From Apostichopus japonicus (taxonomy: Eukaryota > Echinodermata > Holothuroidea > Aspidochirotida > Stichopodidae), in NCBI RefSeq assembly GCF_037975245.1, contig NC_092576.1, positions 18,778,611 to 18,842,610 of the forward strand: a DNA stretch of 64,000 nt, in the 5' to 3' direction. This document shows, piece by piece, positions 1-12,889 of this stretch; positions within the stretch are counted from its first letter, which is position 1, and each line of letters opens with the position of its first letter. Below the pieces are notes generated by a model, which saw nothing but the letters and a program-made list of their open reading frames with translations, did no database searches and was not told where the DNA came from. A program made the position numbers and the translations under genes.

Positions 1-3000
1 TAATAAATTTTATGATGCTGTGAAGGAAGAAAATTCATTACAAATTTTAATTTGTACACTGCATGTCATATACCTGTCCAGAAACTAAAAAGAAAAATTC
101 AAACTCATAGAATGCACTGTACCTGGCTCCAAGCAATGACATATAAATCTAGTCCTCATTGTATCTACAGAAGTTGTTTGTCCAATTTTAATCGAAAGCC
201 TTTCCTTTCATTGAAAATTTTGATCTTCAGTAAAAATATTCTTCTGTCTGTAGATTTTATTGATGACAGTACTTCCTTCTCTTGTGGAGAAATTCCACCA
301 GCTCTTGTTAACTTACAACAAACCAAAACAACATTTCAATCATATGTCAAAGTTTCACTGAAGTACATTCCATGTAAATATTTTTTTAAAGCCTCACATT
401 TTGATATTGACATTGTTGCAAAAGGTACAAATAAACACATCATAATCAAGGTTAAAATGTGATGGTGTGTTAACACCTCAAGTCTTTGCTTCACAATCCT
501 ACCTACAATTCATTCCAGCCTGCCAGATGGCAGATTTACAGTACATTTGGTTTTCAAAGACTACACATGAAGTCATTTCAATTCTGATAACATTCTATGA
601 TGGTGGAAGTAGCAAAGTAAAACAAAAGGTTTGGCAGTGGACTTGGTGGGAAGTGGAAAGCCTTTCTTACATTACTTTGTTAGCCGTTGCCTTAGATCGT
701 TTACAGTTTTTGAAAATAAACAGCAAATTTTCATCATCTTTGTTCGTGTTGAAACTTAGTACAGTAAATTTATATTTTGTATAGTGTGTGTTGATCAGAC
801 TTAGAGGATATTAGAGGGAAGACTTTAGAAAACTAACTTCAGGTCATAGGGATTTAAAATATATCTCACAGTCAATACTTACTGAATATTAAAGACAACT
901 GGGGATGTTTGCAATATATGCTTGTGGAAGCTCCTTATTTCCATATAAGCCATTTCTCGCTGCATCCCATGGTCAGCATGAACTAGCAGCTCAAAGTTAC
1001 TGTACAGTATTTTGATATCCTGTGTTGACCTTGAAATTGCAGCCCTGTACTTCTTGCAATAAAGTGGAGCATATCTGCTGTGGTGTTCTCATTCTGCATT
1101 CATGCATTCCTCAAATTGTGCCAAATTTAAGCCATCTTTTCTGACAAGAGAATGAACATAAATAAGTCCAGATAATTGTTTCATAAATTGCAGGTGGAAG
1201 TCTTGACAGTGCAGTTCCCTATTTGATGTCAATACTTAGTGTACATGTTGTCCAATATTCATGTCAGTTTAGTTAATTTAGCTATCACTTTTTTCATGGA
1301 AACCGCATATGCAACAATTGAGAAAAATGCCACACTACTAAGTTTGAATATTGATCTATTATTTGGTATGTAAGTTGTACCCAGGAATTTAGCATGCAAT
1401 CACTTCAAGGGATTGACTGAGTATTCATGCATGGTTCAATGCCTCATCCCGCATGCAGTTCATTTACTTAAAAATTGCATGCACCCTAGACTATGTATAC
1501 CGGTACATTTAGTCCCTCAACGTATCATTTGGGGTTTAAGCTCAGAACTACTCGTGAACACAGACTTTGGCATTATGACTGAGTTCATTTTTAATGTTTG
1601 GTTTCAATGATGTTGAAACTTTCCACTCACGATGGCATATGTGTGCGTGTGCATTGGTAGGAGTACTGTGTTTGTGATCCTAGCTTGTTAACACAGTTTT
1701 TCATGACAATAAGCTTTATTGGACAGATCTCATAGTTGGTACAGTATGTATGTATAGATGCATCACAAGTACAAGAAGCCTATTGTTTTTGGTGAAGGTC
1801 AAAGGAAATTTAGGTAAAAATGGTCAAATTGTGAAAACTCAATTTGAAGCATGGATAGATCTATTTATTGATATGTCTAGGGCTAGGCTGGTTGGGTCAA
1901 CAGGGCAAACTTGTGAAAACCTTATTTAAACCATACATCTCAAAGCAGGGTACACTAGCTTGCAGAGATATATAATGTTTAGTATCATGTTATATCGCTA
2001 CAGAAGGCTTTCAGTGGTCTTTTTAGATCCCCAACTGTCACTTTGAAAATGTTGTTTATCACAGTTCTCAATAGTTTTTTGCTGTATATTATTAAGATAC
2101 AATAAGTTGTACATGCAGCCTACACATATACTGTACAGTAGCATACATGTCAGATTGACAAATTCATAAAATGAAACATTACATAATGGAAACCATGTGC
2201 AGTGCAGTTTGCATAATGGTGATCTATTTATACACCCAACCAGCTAGTATCGGATCATAGCAACATGTTACCACATGTATGCATTTAAGTGTTTTGTCAC
2301 ACAGTACAGTGCTAACATCATACAAGGGAGTTTTATGTGTTCCATAACAACTCTGATCATAATAGCCTGTTCGTGCAGGGAGTTGTAATGGAACAACTCC
2401 CTGGTTTGTGCTATGGACATGAGAACTATCTAGTGCCTGTTGAACACTAGTCTTGTGCATTTTCATGTTACTTACTAACACCAAATTACTGCACACAGAT
2501 GGTCATTTTTAAAAGTATGAAAACTGAATACAATCAAGAGCTTTTATTTGGACATGATACTAATATGAAACTGCTTTAGTTGCACATAATGTATGTATGC
2601 TGGTTTTTATCATGAATGATTTTTATAGGAGCCATGAATTTTTTTTTTTTTTTATGAAGTAGGTCTGGATTCCCTTGGCATTATAACCTGATTGAAATTT
2701 AACCTCTGTGATTGCACTAATATGTGAGACCATTGATCAACCTAATTAATAGCTTTTAATGATGAAGACACTGATAACAATTTCATAACTCATTAGTGTG
2801 AACACAATGCAAGGTTCAATGAGGTACTGTTTATTTCCTTAAAATGCATAGCTGGTGGTTTTTCAACATACTCTAATCCTTTCAAATATGTTACATTGAA
2901 TCTTTACACTTTTCCATTGATATATCACAGACTGTGTTTTTTTGTTATGGGACTCCGTAAAACTGGATCAAACCTAGCAATTTTGGACAAGTAATTTGCT

Positions 3001-4318
3001 CTTTTCGCAAAACTCCTAAGTGCTCAAGTGACTATACAGTAGGTCACCCTGTGAAGGCATTGTGGGACTTTGAGGAATACTTTTGATCAAGCTATTACTT
3101 CAGCACTATTAACACTACCCACATCATAACATTAATATCAAAATGCCTAAATTACTTAGCCATGATTGCGTTGTTATTCTAAAATGAATACTCAATTGTT
3201 TACCTTCAGCCATGATTCATCCCATACAGTAGGTGCAGGGGGAAAAAACTCATGTTACAAAAAGTTGTTGTACACTGCTACACTGAGGCCCTGTGTGACT
3301 TAGTTCTCTGAATCAGAACCAATGACACACCACTACTACTGTGTAAGTGATGCACACTAACACATATAGAGAATATTGTGGGGATGAATATTGTACTGAG
3401 ACGGCAAACGTTTTCACATTTTTTACTTTTGTAACTCGTTTATGGAATCTATCAGGCCCTTTCTTTTACTGTAGTGTTCCGTTTGCTTGTGTATCTGTTT
3501 TTGTGGAGTTGTGACTTTCTGACTGCCTTATTTTATGGCAGAGAGATTGAGACATACCCAAAGATTTATATTTCGTGAAATGGTTCAAAATTGCATCGCA
3601 CGAATGCAAGTTCTTTCATACCCCTAAATTGACACATCTGTCGATAAGCTTACTGTAGTGAAGGGCCTAAGTAAACATCCATTATCTTTGGATGCTGTTT
3701 GCTATGCTCTGAGCCTCTAACCTCAGAAAGGTCAGGTCCCAGAGATTAGTGGTATTATATTGAGGTAATTTTGGTTATTTTTAGGGAGTAAGATTTCCAA
3801 ATGCCCCAAAACATGCACAAACACAATTTGATCAGCATATACCTGAAATGGATTCAAACTCATGAAATATTTAACTCTGCTTGGCTGCAAAACGTTATGG
3901 TTGCCTGCTGTATAGTTACTAGTACTAGCTACAGTACAGTAGTAGTAGGCTAGTATAGTAATAGTAGTATGCTACTAGTAGGCCTAGTAATATTTGGAGG
4001 TGCGTCAATTATTAAGCCTTTACTTTAAAAGATCTGGAAGATCACCAGGCTGCAAAATGTGTAGGTTGACCAGTCTGTTACAAGTATATACTTTAATTTA
4101 TATATCACATTTTATATTCCGAGTATCAGCAAAGACAGTAGCAGGTAGCTGTGATTTACCATAGCCAGTAATACTGATAGGTCCAATTTAGGGCTAACGT
4201 TAGGCCTAGGCTAGTCTACTCTAACTCTAACCATGGTCTTACTTTATTTGTGTTCAGCATGAAGGTATTTACTCTAAATGTTATTAATATATCCGGAACA
4301 CTTTTAAGGAATTTACTT
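1..4318. other. Non-coding stretch without a recognised gene
   Basis: Both strands were read; I see no exon I can name. The short open frames near 52-784 and 1413-1610 have no family resemblance and no convincing splice context. A T-run lies near 2641, and a CTAG-rich patch (ctactagtaggcctag type words) lies near 3917-3990. It could be intron or untranslated sequence of a minus-strand gene. Confidence 0.5.
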
Positions 4319-4320
4319 AC

Positions 4321-4500
4321 AATGCATATACTCCACCAAAGTTCCAAAAGCCAACTTCAAATGGGCAACGTTTACGGTAACCTGCGGCACTTTCCTTTGT
4401 AGACTACATGGCTAGGCCCACATAGAGTAACGTTGAATGTAGGCTATTGGGATAGCAACGATACGATACGATCGACTGCCCTACCACCGAACACAGAAAG
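4321..4500 (-). other. Possible 5' exon with a strong donor
   Basis: On the minus strand this locally CG-richer sequence ends in ATT followed by GTAAGT (donor GT at 4320-4319). That is compatible with a first, perhaps untranslated, exon of a gene running toward coordinate 1. No start codon or protein is recognised, so this rests on one donor match and base composition only. Confidence 0.18.
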
Positions 4501-4890
4501 AACTGCTTAGATATGGGGGCGTTGTTTCGTTACGTGTAAATTTGCCAGTTAAAATAGAAACTCTTATTTTCTTAAATATCCCAAATTAATGGAAGAAAAA
4601 GTACAAACACGAAGATTTCAGTGTAATTAGAGGAACCTGTAAGTTTCGGAACTATATACAGCCGCATTTGGTCAAAATCGAGGTGTAAAGTTGGGATCAA
4701 CATAAATACCATGTTCGTAATTCTGTCATATACCCTTCGGAATTACCTCCACTTTTGAGGGGAAATTTTACCCTTTAAATGAACGATTTTTTTTTTGTAA
4801 CTTCGGAATTGAAAAGTTTATGAGGTTTTCTCTTAACTCGAAATAATCATTCCTCAAAGGAAGTGAAATTGATTGAACAAGAAGACCCTA

Positions 4891-4943
4891 GACTTAGGTT
4901 TACCCGGTGTCAGGTAAACCTATCCCCGAGGTAAACCTAAGTC
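4891..4943. repeat. Perfect 14-bp inverted repeat (hairpin) beside a (TA)n tract
   Basis: GACTTAGGTTTACC at 4891-4904 is the exact reverse complement of GGTAAACCTAAGTC at 4930-4943, with a 25-base loop that contains a further copy of GGTAAACCT. It lies about 40 bases from a long (TA)n tract. It resembles in layout, but not in exact sequence, the CTTAGGGCGACA hairpins at 19726 and 47152. Confidence 0.8.
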
Positions 4944-4978
4944 CCAGCTACCATGCATTGAAGTAAACACAAATACCA

Positions 4979-5190
<212 letters not shown>

Positions 5191-6183
5191 GGAAATAAAA
5201 TAAAGGGTCTCCCATCAGTAAAGGTAAAATGGATTATAAACAAAAATTTTCTTTAGAAAAATATGTATTTCAAAGAAATATGTTGGATTTAAACTGAGGA
5301 GGGTATTGGTTTCCTTGGTCTAACTTGCCTTAATTTTTCTATTTAGCTGATGTTGACATTAAAAAATGTTAAAGTCTTACTTCCACTACTTTTCTTTAAC
5401 TTCAAGTACGAATGAATTTATATTGATTTTTCGATATATGAACAGCAAAAAGCATACAAAAAATAAAAATCAACTCATACGATAAAGAAAACGCTGTAAT
5501 AATAAGTTAGAGAAATACAAATGCAACTACATCATACAGTAAAAAAAAGAGAAAAAATACTAAATAAACTTGAAATATATAATTAGTATAGACCAAGTAA
5601 TTTTGAACAGTTTCCAGACCGACCACAGTACACTTCGGTACCTAATCACGGTACAAAGGGCATTCGATGACTTCAGTCATATACAACTTATTAGAATGGT
5701 GTGCGTCTGTTTATGTTCTCAAGTTGTGAATATGAAATGATAGCAGTTTTATGAGACAATGACTTAAGATATACTGTACATGGGGAATTCGTTAGAATGA
5801 AGTGCGTGGTTGCGTACAGATTTGTAGGGGATTCTGGAAGACATCGTGTTCGAAAATAAAGTACATTATGTTGTGCCCTGCAGGGCCCATGTTTTGATCA
5901 AGTTAGTTAAGACCGATGACTATATAATGTAAAGACACTCAGTTATAATGGTTAAAGAAATCATTGACACCAAATAATAGAAATATCGATAATTGAAAAC
6001 ATCGTCAAAAAGATAACCTTGTTTACATTCAGTCTAACTATTTTCAATCAACAAAATTATGTTAAAATTTACATTATTCATTCGGTGTGCTTAAAAAACA
6101 AATATGTAACATCAGAGTAGCATAGTTTAACAAAATATGAAAAGAGAAAGAGAGATAAGAAAGAGTTTTTCCGTACGTCTCCA

Positions 6184-6339
6184 TCAATATAAGGAGGAGG
6201 TGGCAACGACAATTTCAATTATCACGTAAATAGTAATCCACACAATACCGATACCAAGGGATATCTTCGACCACAATTTAGCGCTTGCAGAGGCTTGCTC
6301 GGCACCTTGTATGTCACCACTACTGAAAAGGCTTCTCAC
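6184..6339 (-). CDS. Dispanin exon 4 (C-terminal half of CD225 domain)
   Basis: The acceptor is TTGTCAAG before 6339; the exon enters in phase 0, codes 51 residues and ends at TGA (6186-6184). It begins [20 protein letters not shown], the conserved GD...A...S..AK loop of CD225, followed by a hydrophobic helix ([19 protein letters not shown]) that would be the second membrane segment. The tail after the helix is only a few residues (TSSLY). Confidence 0.88.
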   Translation of the reverse strand: MRSLFSSGDIQGAEQASASAKLWSKISLGIGIVWITIYVIIEIVVATSSLY

Positions 6340-9300
6340 CTTGACAAGAAATAAACATGGAAAGATATAAATAGACATTTTATCACTTGAAAAAGAAGAC
6401 TGTTCAAGCTTTTCTGTCACTGATATGTGATATACCTGCCTATGCCTATACCCACACGTACCGTAATGTAACTTCTTAATGCCATTAATATCACACACGG
6501 CCGTAGCCACAATTAATATGCCAACATGTACATTCTCCCCTCCCCAAAATGTTCTTACAAATGCCTTACATATATTACACACCCAAAGTCGTATAAACAT
6601 ATGATATTAAAATGACGCAGATGATAACACCATTTTGAAAAATGAAAAATCATGTATCAATATAATAATTAAACTTAAAGTCCCTGACTCTCCAAAAAAA
6701 TGGGACAATTAAGTTTTCTCTAGTACGAAGGTAGGCTATGCTCCTGCGTGGAACAATCTTCACCGCCCACTACCCCTATCCATACCCCTCGCCTTACCCA
6801 CTCTTCCCTTATAAATGCTACATCATTGACTATGTGCACTACTTTCACAATGCAAAAAAAATACTATCAGACTGGATTTTGTGGTCCAATTTTCATGTCC
6901 ATTTTTTCCAAAATTGAAATGATGATTTTATTCGCCTGCTGGTTAATATAAACGGGGATTATATGGGATTATAGTACTTTTGAACTGGTAATAAACAGTT
7001 ATGCACAACTAACAAGAGACTGCTATAAAGTTCTCCAATAGGCCTGCTGGGTCAAATTTGAATTAGCTTCTAAAGGTTTACTCAAGTTTTGATTTTTTTT
7101 TGGGGGGGGGAGGGGAGGGAGTCGGGGGATTGGTTGGGAATGGTGGGAGATGAGAGGGTCTGACCTTTCAATACATTCTCATGTTAAAGATGATAACTAC
7201 AGTTGTGTCAGTGAAACCTCCAGATGGTGGCAGTAAAATGTTTCAGCATTGGTGACCACTTGTTCTATATAACATATTTATGTGCAACACTGGAGATATT
7301 TCATGTAGGAAACCAAACAAAGTGTTATAAATCTGATCATTCTGTACTAGCCAGGAATATGCTAGAATGAAAATGATTCTCATAAAATACTTACTTTGGC
7401 TGCAAATACAATAGCCACGATACCAGTAGGGCAGAAACAGAAAACGGTGACCAGAATTGCAAATACCAAGTAGTCATTAGGTTGTACCTGGGTTGTACGA
7501 ACAATTGTGACAGGAGCAGGCTGTGTGGCGACAGCGACAGTGTTGACCTATATACGGAAAACATAGAACGATTAGCAACTTCGCATAGCAAACTATGCAT
7601 GTAACAAAACACATCGGGGTACTACCGGCCATTAGTATATCATAACAGTATTATGTCTGTAACAGTGTTATGATGTCATAAATAACCAATCTTGAGTATT
7701 ATTGGTATGATCTCACGCACACACAATTCCCCACATTCCAGCTCGCTTTAAACTACACCAGAGCCTCCTCTGCTCTATGTTCAATCCTGCACTCGCCCGT
7801 GTTCTGCTGGTATGGAGTAAGAAAATGCCAATCAAACAGAGAAATATGTATAACCTTAGTGAGCCCAGGACTATAATAACGCAAACTATAGAACTTTACA
7901 TAGGTTGCAATCCCTTTGTTTTTGTTAATAAAGGAGAGCCAAACGTTCCATGATTGTGGAACACTGTATTGAGATGTCAAGTATGTGTAAGCATGTCTAC
8001 ATAAATATCAGCATTTAATAGTATAACAGAAGTATGGCGACTTACGTACCGGTAATTATTAGCGAGTGATATTTGAAACTAACATTCCGAAGACAGAGAA
8101 GGAGAAGAAAAGACATCAACCTAAATGTATATACATATATTCAAGAGTATCGTAACAGTAGCGTGCCTGTAAGTAACAACAAATGCGCCAATATGTTCAA
8201 CGTATCTCACATATATGTTCAAATGTATTGCCCTTATAGTATTAAAAGTACTTCATCAATATAAGTAGACTCTCACGGCTATATGTTCAAAGGTATGGCG
8301 CCTATAGGTTCCTAATTATTTATTTCTCTTTTCTGTCTTCGACATGTCAATTGATGTCACGCCAAAGTGTAACTCCTAATGGGTATATAATACGCTAAAG
8401 TTTGTATTCTACTATAACATTGACATCTCATTTCAGGCTTCGATTGTACGAATCGTTTGGCTCTCCGTTGTTTCCTTTGATAATTACGAGTGCTTGAAAA
8501 ATTGGTACAGAACTTTAAAAGACTCTAATAAAACAAGTCCTGAGGTCGTCAGCGTATTTATAAATCTGTGGGAATAATAAGTTTTGTATAATGAAATAAA
8601 TGGGTCGATATATTGAGATGTGGATTGGAAATATGCTGTGATAATTTGTAACAATATTGCTAATAACAAACGTTAGAACATCTGCCTCTGAATATATCTT
8701 TGAAAGATACAATGAAAAAAGAAAAAAAAAATCATTGCTTGTAGCGCTTCCTACATTTTCTCCATAGTTAACACCAGCCCTAGACGTACCACTGTAACTT
8801 GTTGCTGCTGCTGTTGGGGCGGATAACCTTGTTGAGGCGGATAACCTTGTTGAGGCGGGTAACCTTGTTGAGGCGGGTAACCTTGTTGAGGCGGGTAACC
8901 TTGTTGAGGCGGGTAACCTTGTTGAGGCGGGTAACCTTGTTGAGGCGGGTAACCTTGTTGACTTCCGATATTCCCGACTTGTTATCATATGGAGGAGGCT
9001 GTTGATCTGGAATATATTAATTTGAGTGGTAACATTGTTTCGTGCATTTGTTAACCTATTACTCCTATAACTGGGAGTATACAGCGACTACAGTTTGACC
9101 TTTTCTTACAATGTATCAAGGCATTAAAAAAGTATATTACATCTAGTATCGCTTACGTCGTGTCTCCCTTTAACCAAAATGCTAAGGAAACTGTTTCCGA
9201 TACTATTTATTCTACCCTGGCACATGCGATATATGCAGTGCCCATGTTATATTGTAAGAAAGCAAAGAAAGAAGAATGAAGTTTCTTAAATACACATCAG

Positions 9301-12300
9301 CTATGTTTAATTTAGATTACAATATACTTTTAGAAAAAGTAATGGCTGCTGCAAGAACTGAGTATACGCGAATGACAAATAAGATTCATTACAGTATTAG
9401 AATCACCCGTTGTATACTGAACTAAAAAGTCTCCTGCACAAATTGAGCAGAAACCAAAGAGATCCCCACAATATACCAAACGTAAGTTTACAGTAACTCA
9501 TTATGTACCATACTGCTTTATACACTCCATCCAAGCACTTTGTTTGTTGTTTGTTGTAGTGTGTTTCTTATATCGTTCTATGTGTTAACTTTTGTATGTG
9601 TAGATGTATTTTATATTATATCCTATCATCTTAACATTTTCCCTTTGAAATTAGTTAATGCATGGACTGTTTGTTGAAGTCTGTTTGTTATATCGTTTTA
9701 TGTATTAACTTTTGTATGTGTAAACATATTTGATATGATATCCTATCATCTTAAAGAAATATCACTTTATATATTAGTTATTCTTCTTGTTGAGGTATTT
9801 TATGACTCCTCTCTATAAATGTAATACGTATTCTGGAGGGAAATAAAAGAGTAAGAACCACATATAATAGTAAAACTTGGAAACACTTGAACAATGGCAT
9901 AGTTGTTTCCTTCTTTTAATCTGTTTTGATACAATTTTCCATACCAAAGTACTTAGTCGAAATACGTAAGACCAGCAGAAACAGAGATATATGAGACTTT
10001 TAACGTGTTGAAATTAACATTCTACTATATGAGCTATCTTACACTTGTAACGTATCGGAATAAATGTCATACTTTGAGCTATCTTGTTTCATGAACACTA
10101 TTACCTGCGATCAAATTAATTAATTTCTCATTAATACTGATGTCGTTCAGATTTGATACAGTTTTACACACCAAGTACTAAGTTAAATACGTAGGACCAG
10201 CAGTAACAGATTATCACAACTCACAAGCACATGCTGAAGTGACCCCACCAGCTTTTATGTCTACAAAACACACCCCTCTTTTTATCTACTCAATTAGTTT
10301 CATAGTATGAAGAAATTGATGGTGGATACTTGAAATACAAATAACCAACACGAATTGTTGTTGACCTGCATGCTTTCAAAGCTAATGTGACAAAGTCAAA
10401 ATATGTTAAAAACCAATAGGCCTACAGTGCCAGTTTAAACCAACTATTTGATTTGCCTTGCTTTCACTGTATATATTGTGGGGTTTATTAAATACACTTC
10501 AGAAAAAAAATTACATGTGTGCGTGCTTTGTACACATTTCATATACATCACTGTCACGCAAGCCAACTTTTCAAACAATGAGAACGATATGTAAATAAGG
10601 TTGCATATATCAAATCAATTCAAAAGGCGTGTTAATGGTGCATGCATTGAATGTCTCCTTCAGAAGTATAAGGAAGTGGTTTACTAATTGTATAATTATG
10701 CCATCAAAAGAAACCATCTAGGTATAAAATTTTTATCAATTGTAAAAGAGGAACTAATTCAATCCCTTTACATAATATCCGGCATACAAGGTTAACGTTT
10801 TACGCCTAAATCGGTATTTTCTTCACGACCGGAGATTGCATACTGACGACTAAAAGAATGGTTCCGTCTTAAAACTAATGCAGTGTTAGTTATTGTTAAG
10901 ACCAAAAATGCGACACAAAAAATTCATTCAAAAACTAACTTACCTTGAATATTCTTGCAATAATCATTCCACCGTTTTTTTATTATTAAAGTGTAGTTGA
11001 TCTGTAATTTGTTACGCTGTCCTCCTACTCCTAGGCTAGGCTCGATAGCATTGTAAAATCAATTAATAAAGCATGTAAAAGCCAAGTTACTATTGTCATG
11101 ATTGTAACGACAGGAATTTCAAAAGTTACTCCCAAATTTGACACGAAAAAGTACCCCAACAAGTTGCGGCCGTTTGTCTCGGGCAAACGCGAACCTTGCC
11201 GACATATGCTTCTTCTACAAACTGTTGGTCTAAATTATAAAGCACATTTTGTAACCAAAAGCAGAAGAAGCTGGTAAATGCAACGTCTCAATGTACATTT
11301 GCACACATACTGTCATCATCAATATTTTCAAGTTGATTGTTTTGAACTAGGCTGACGTGCTGTCACTACAACGGTTGTGAATTTATGCAATATTAATCAA
11401 CGAAAACGTATTCATATTATAATTAAACATTCACCTCTAAGGTGGATAATTGGCGTTAACTGTTGGAACAAAACAGTCAGTTGTGGAGGCAGAAGATATG
11501 TTATGTGTCTAGACTTCAAATAATGCTAGAATTGTATCCCTGAACTAATTGGCTAGATAACAAGGGCGTCTGGGGTGTGCCACCATGAAATGAAAACTGT
11601 TTAAACGATTGCATTGACATAGTCTCTATACGTGCCTGTATATGATTAGCACAAGATATAACAATATAGACCTAACGGATTTAAGGTTGGATTTAATCTT
11701 ACGCACTTTATTTATTATGGCAGTACCAATGATGTACTAAAATATTGAATGTCGAAAGTAAGGAGACATGCTCTTTAATGGCCTCGATATATTTCACAAT
11801 GATCAAATACAATTACACAGTAGTTAAGCCATACCTACACATACACTGTAGTTAAACCATACATATATATATACTAGTTAAACCATACATAAACATACAC
11901 TGTAGTTAAGCCATACCTGGTACAACATGCAAACACATAGCAATTCAAGTAAAAGCAACAATGTTAGCACCCTCCTTTGTACTTAAAAGTGTGACATCAC
12001 TGCTTGATATACGTGGTCTGCAGGCTAGCCATGTGCATTACGATTTACGTATTAACATTTTCAATATATTCATCGTCATCGTCATCGTCATCATCATCGT
12101 AGTCGTCATAACGTCGTAATAGTCATAGTTCATCGGCATTGTAATCTTTAGTGTCACCATCATCGTCATTGTCATAAATATCGTCATGGCACTCGTCTTT
12201 GGACCGTCATTACCATTACCAACATAGCCGTCATCGTCCCTGCAATCGTCATCGTCATAGTTGTTTTCCCGTGGTCCCGAGGTCATAGGTCTGAAGGTAC

Positions 12301-12559
12301 AGTTCTCCGTTTCACTAATATCCAGTGGCAAAGCAAAGCAAACGTTTCGTTTTTGCCGTTAACATGTGCGCCATTGTGTGCAGTATACCATATGTCAATA
12401 TTACGTGGCATGAATTATGTATCGTACGTATGTAAGTACACTTGTTTTCTCCAGCTATTATGAAAAAACATTGCGATATTATATTCATAAAGTAGTTCAA
12501 ATATAATAATGTTAACAACTTATTCCTGTCTCTTTTTCATTTACAAACTTACCAGTCAT
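6184..12559 (-). CDS. CD225/dispanin family membrane protein, four coding exons
   Basis: A small proline/glutamine-rich protein ending in a CD225 domain, the fold shared by IFITM and other dispanins, which are two-segment membrane proteins of plasma and endosomal membranes. The coding exons on the minus strand are 12559-12553, 9006-8790, 7547-7395 and 6339-6184, all with GT-AG borders. Exon 1 holds ATG ACT G. Exon 2 holds a PPPY motif and eight QQGYPP-type repeats. Exon 3 carries the first membrane segment ([19 protein letters not shown], then IVAIVFAAK). Exon 4 carries the loop ([20 protein letters not shown]) and a second hydrophobic segment before TGA. Junctions 2/3 and 3/4 are phase 0. 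Exon 2 does not stay in one frame: the PPPY start and the QQGYPP repeats are offset by one base near the run GGG at about 8966. This may be a sequencing error, a mutation, or use of a different acceptor. The exact cellular role cannot be read from sequence. Confidence 0.85.
6740..7085 (+). repeat. Dispersed repeat, copy 1 (truncated)
   Basis: It shares long matches (cttataaatgctacatcat, gtgcactactttcacaatgc, aacaagagactgctata) with 12890-13340 in reverse complement and with 16525-16888. Compared with those it lacks the 3' part ending in cttggcagtgga. It is a non-autonomous repeat family of unknown class. Confidence 0.85.
7102..7126 (+). other. G-rich tract, possible quadruplex
   Basis: Runs of nine, four, three and five G separated by one to three bases follow a T-run. 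It fits the usual G3+ four-run pattern. It lies in dispanin intron 3, on the strand opposite to the transcript. Confidence 0.5.
7395..7547 (-). CDS. Dispanin exon 3 (first membrane segment of CD225 domain)
   Basis: The acceptor is CTATATAG before 7547 and the donor is GTAAGT at 7394. The exon is 153 bases, 51 codons, phase 0 at both ends. After a polar, proline-containing stretch ([20 protein letters not shown]) it encodes [20 protein letters not shown] and [12 protein letters not shown]. This matches the CD225 signature of an aromatic start, double cysteine-type helix, PxGI and a following small-residue helix. Confidence 0.9.
8790..9006 (-). CDS. Dispanin exon 2 (proline/glutamine-rich N-terminus)
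   Basis: The acceptor is TATTCCAG before 9006 and the donor is GTACGT at 8789. With the G from exon 1 it starts [12 protein letters not shown], containing a PPPY (PPxY-type) motif. It ends in QQQQQQVTV in phase 0 with exon 3. The 217-base length is one short of keeping both ends in one frame: the start reads into STRLPA/NKVTRL nonsense, while the proline-rich reading is offset by one base. An acceptor at AACAAG before TC (about 8969) would bypass the break but has a weak pyrimidine tract. Confidence 0.75.
8818..8961 (-). repeat. 18-bp coding minisatellite, eight copies
   Basis: Eight perfect or near-perfect 18-base units (minus strand tcaacaaggttacccgcc; two units have tatccgcc). In the expected dispanin frame each adds six residues, QQGYPP, as in proline-rich dispanins. 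Such a tract is prone to copy-number change. Confidence 0.95.
9548..9770. repeat. Local tandem duplication (about 120 bp, two copies)
   Basis: The block around ttaacttttgtatgtgta followed by tatcctatcatcttaa occurs twice (about 9548-9650 and 9667-9760) with scattered differences. It is non-coding, within dispanin intron 1. Confidence 0.8.
9950..10215. repeat. Diverged local duplication
   Basis: Two related blocks, ccaaagtacttagtcgaaat...gaccagcagaaacag (near 9943-9983) and ccaagtactaagttaaatac...gaccagcagtaacag (near 10171-10210), are about 230 bases apart. Non-coding, intron 1. Confidence 0.6.
11821..11925. repeat. Short tandem repeat, about 32-bp unit
   Basis: About three to four copies of tagttaa(g/a)ccatac followed by acatacactg-like sequence. 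Non-coding, in dispanin intron 1. Confidence 0.75.
12060..12260. repeat. Degenerate trinucleotide (TCATCG-type) repeat
   Basis: Interrupted tcatcg/tcgtca repeats. They create a low-complexity Asp/Met/Thr-rich open frame on the minus strand that I do not regard as a gene. Confidence 0.85.
12553..12559 (-). CDS. Dispanin exon 1 (start codon exon)
   Basis: ATG ACT G followed at once by GTAAGT (donor at 12552-12547). Its phase 1 end joins the acceptor at 9006 to read [12 protein letters not shown], a plausible dispanin N-terminus. The second dispanin gene also enters its corresponding exon in phase 1 with an Asp codon completed by AT, which supports this start. The exon is so short that a chance match remains possible. 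Confidence 0.55.
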
Positions 12560-12889
12560 AATGAATAATTTCTTTCCACTTCGTAAAACCTGTCACTTGG
12601 TGAGAACGCTTACGTTGTGAATATGTTAGAGAAATGCTATATACAGCCGTGGTACGTTATCGTTATTTCAAAGTACGATTGATTAGAAACTATATAGTGG
12701 TAATGTATTTGTCTAGTCTTGTGATATTATCCACTTTTCAAACTGAATATTCAGTTTTATGAACCGAAATTTTAGCTGTCTTAAGTATCAATAAGGTTGT
12801 ATGTTTGGCTCAGTAGTTTTGTTCAGACTTTGCCGGTTCACTGAGCAGGGTAAAAAGGGAAGTGATACATTCCATACTTTCATCCCACT

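Noticed and set aside
52-784. Two consecutive plus-strand open frames at the window start
   Set aside because: No family resemblance, biased AT-rich composition and no splice support.
8515-8988. 157-residue minus-strand frame with STRLPA repeats, and plus-strand LLRRVT repeats
   Set aside because: These are the wrong frames of the QQGYPP-coding minisatellite; the dispanin frame explains the repeat and joins the next exon in phase.
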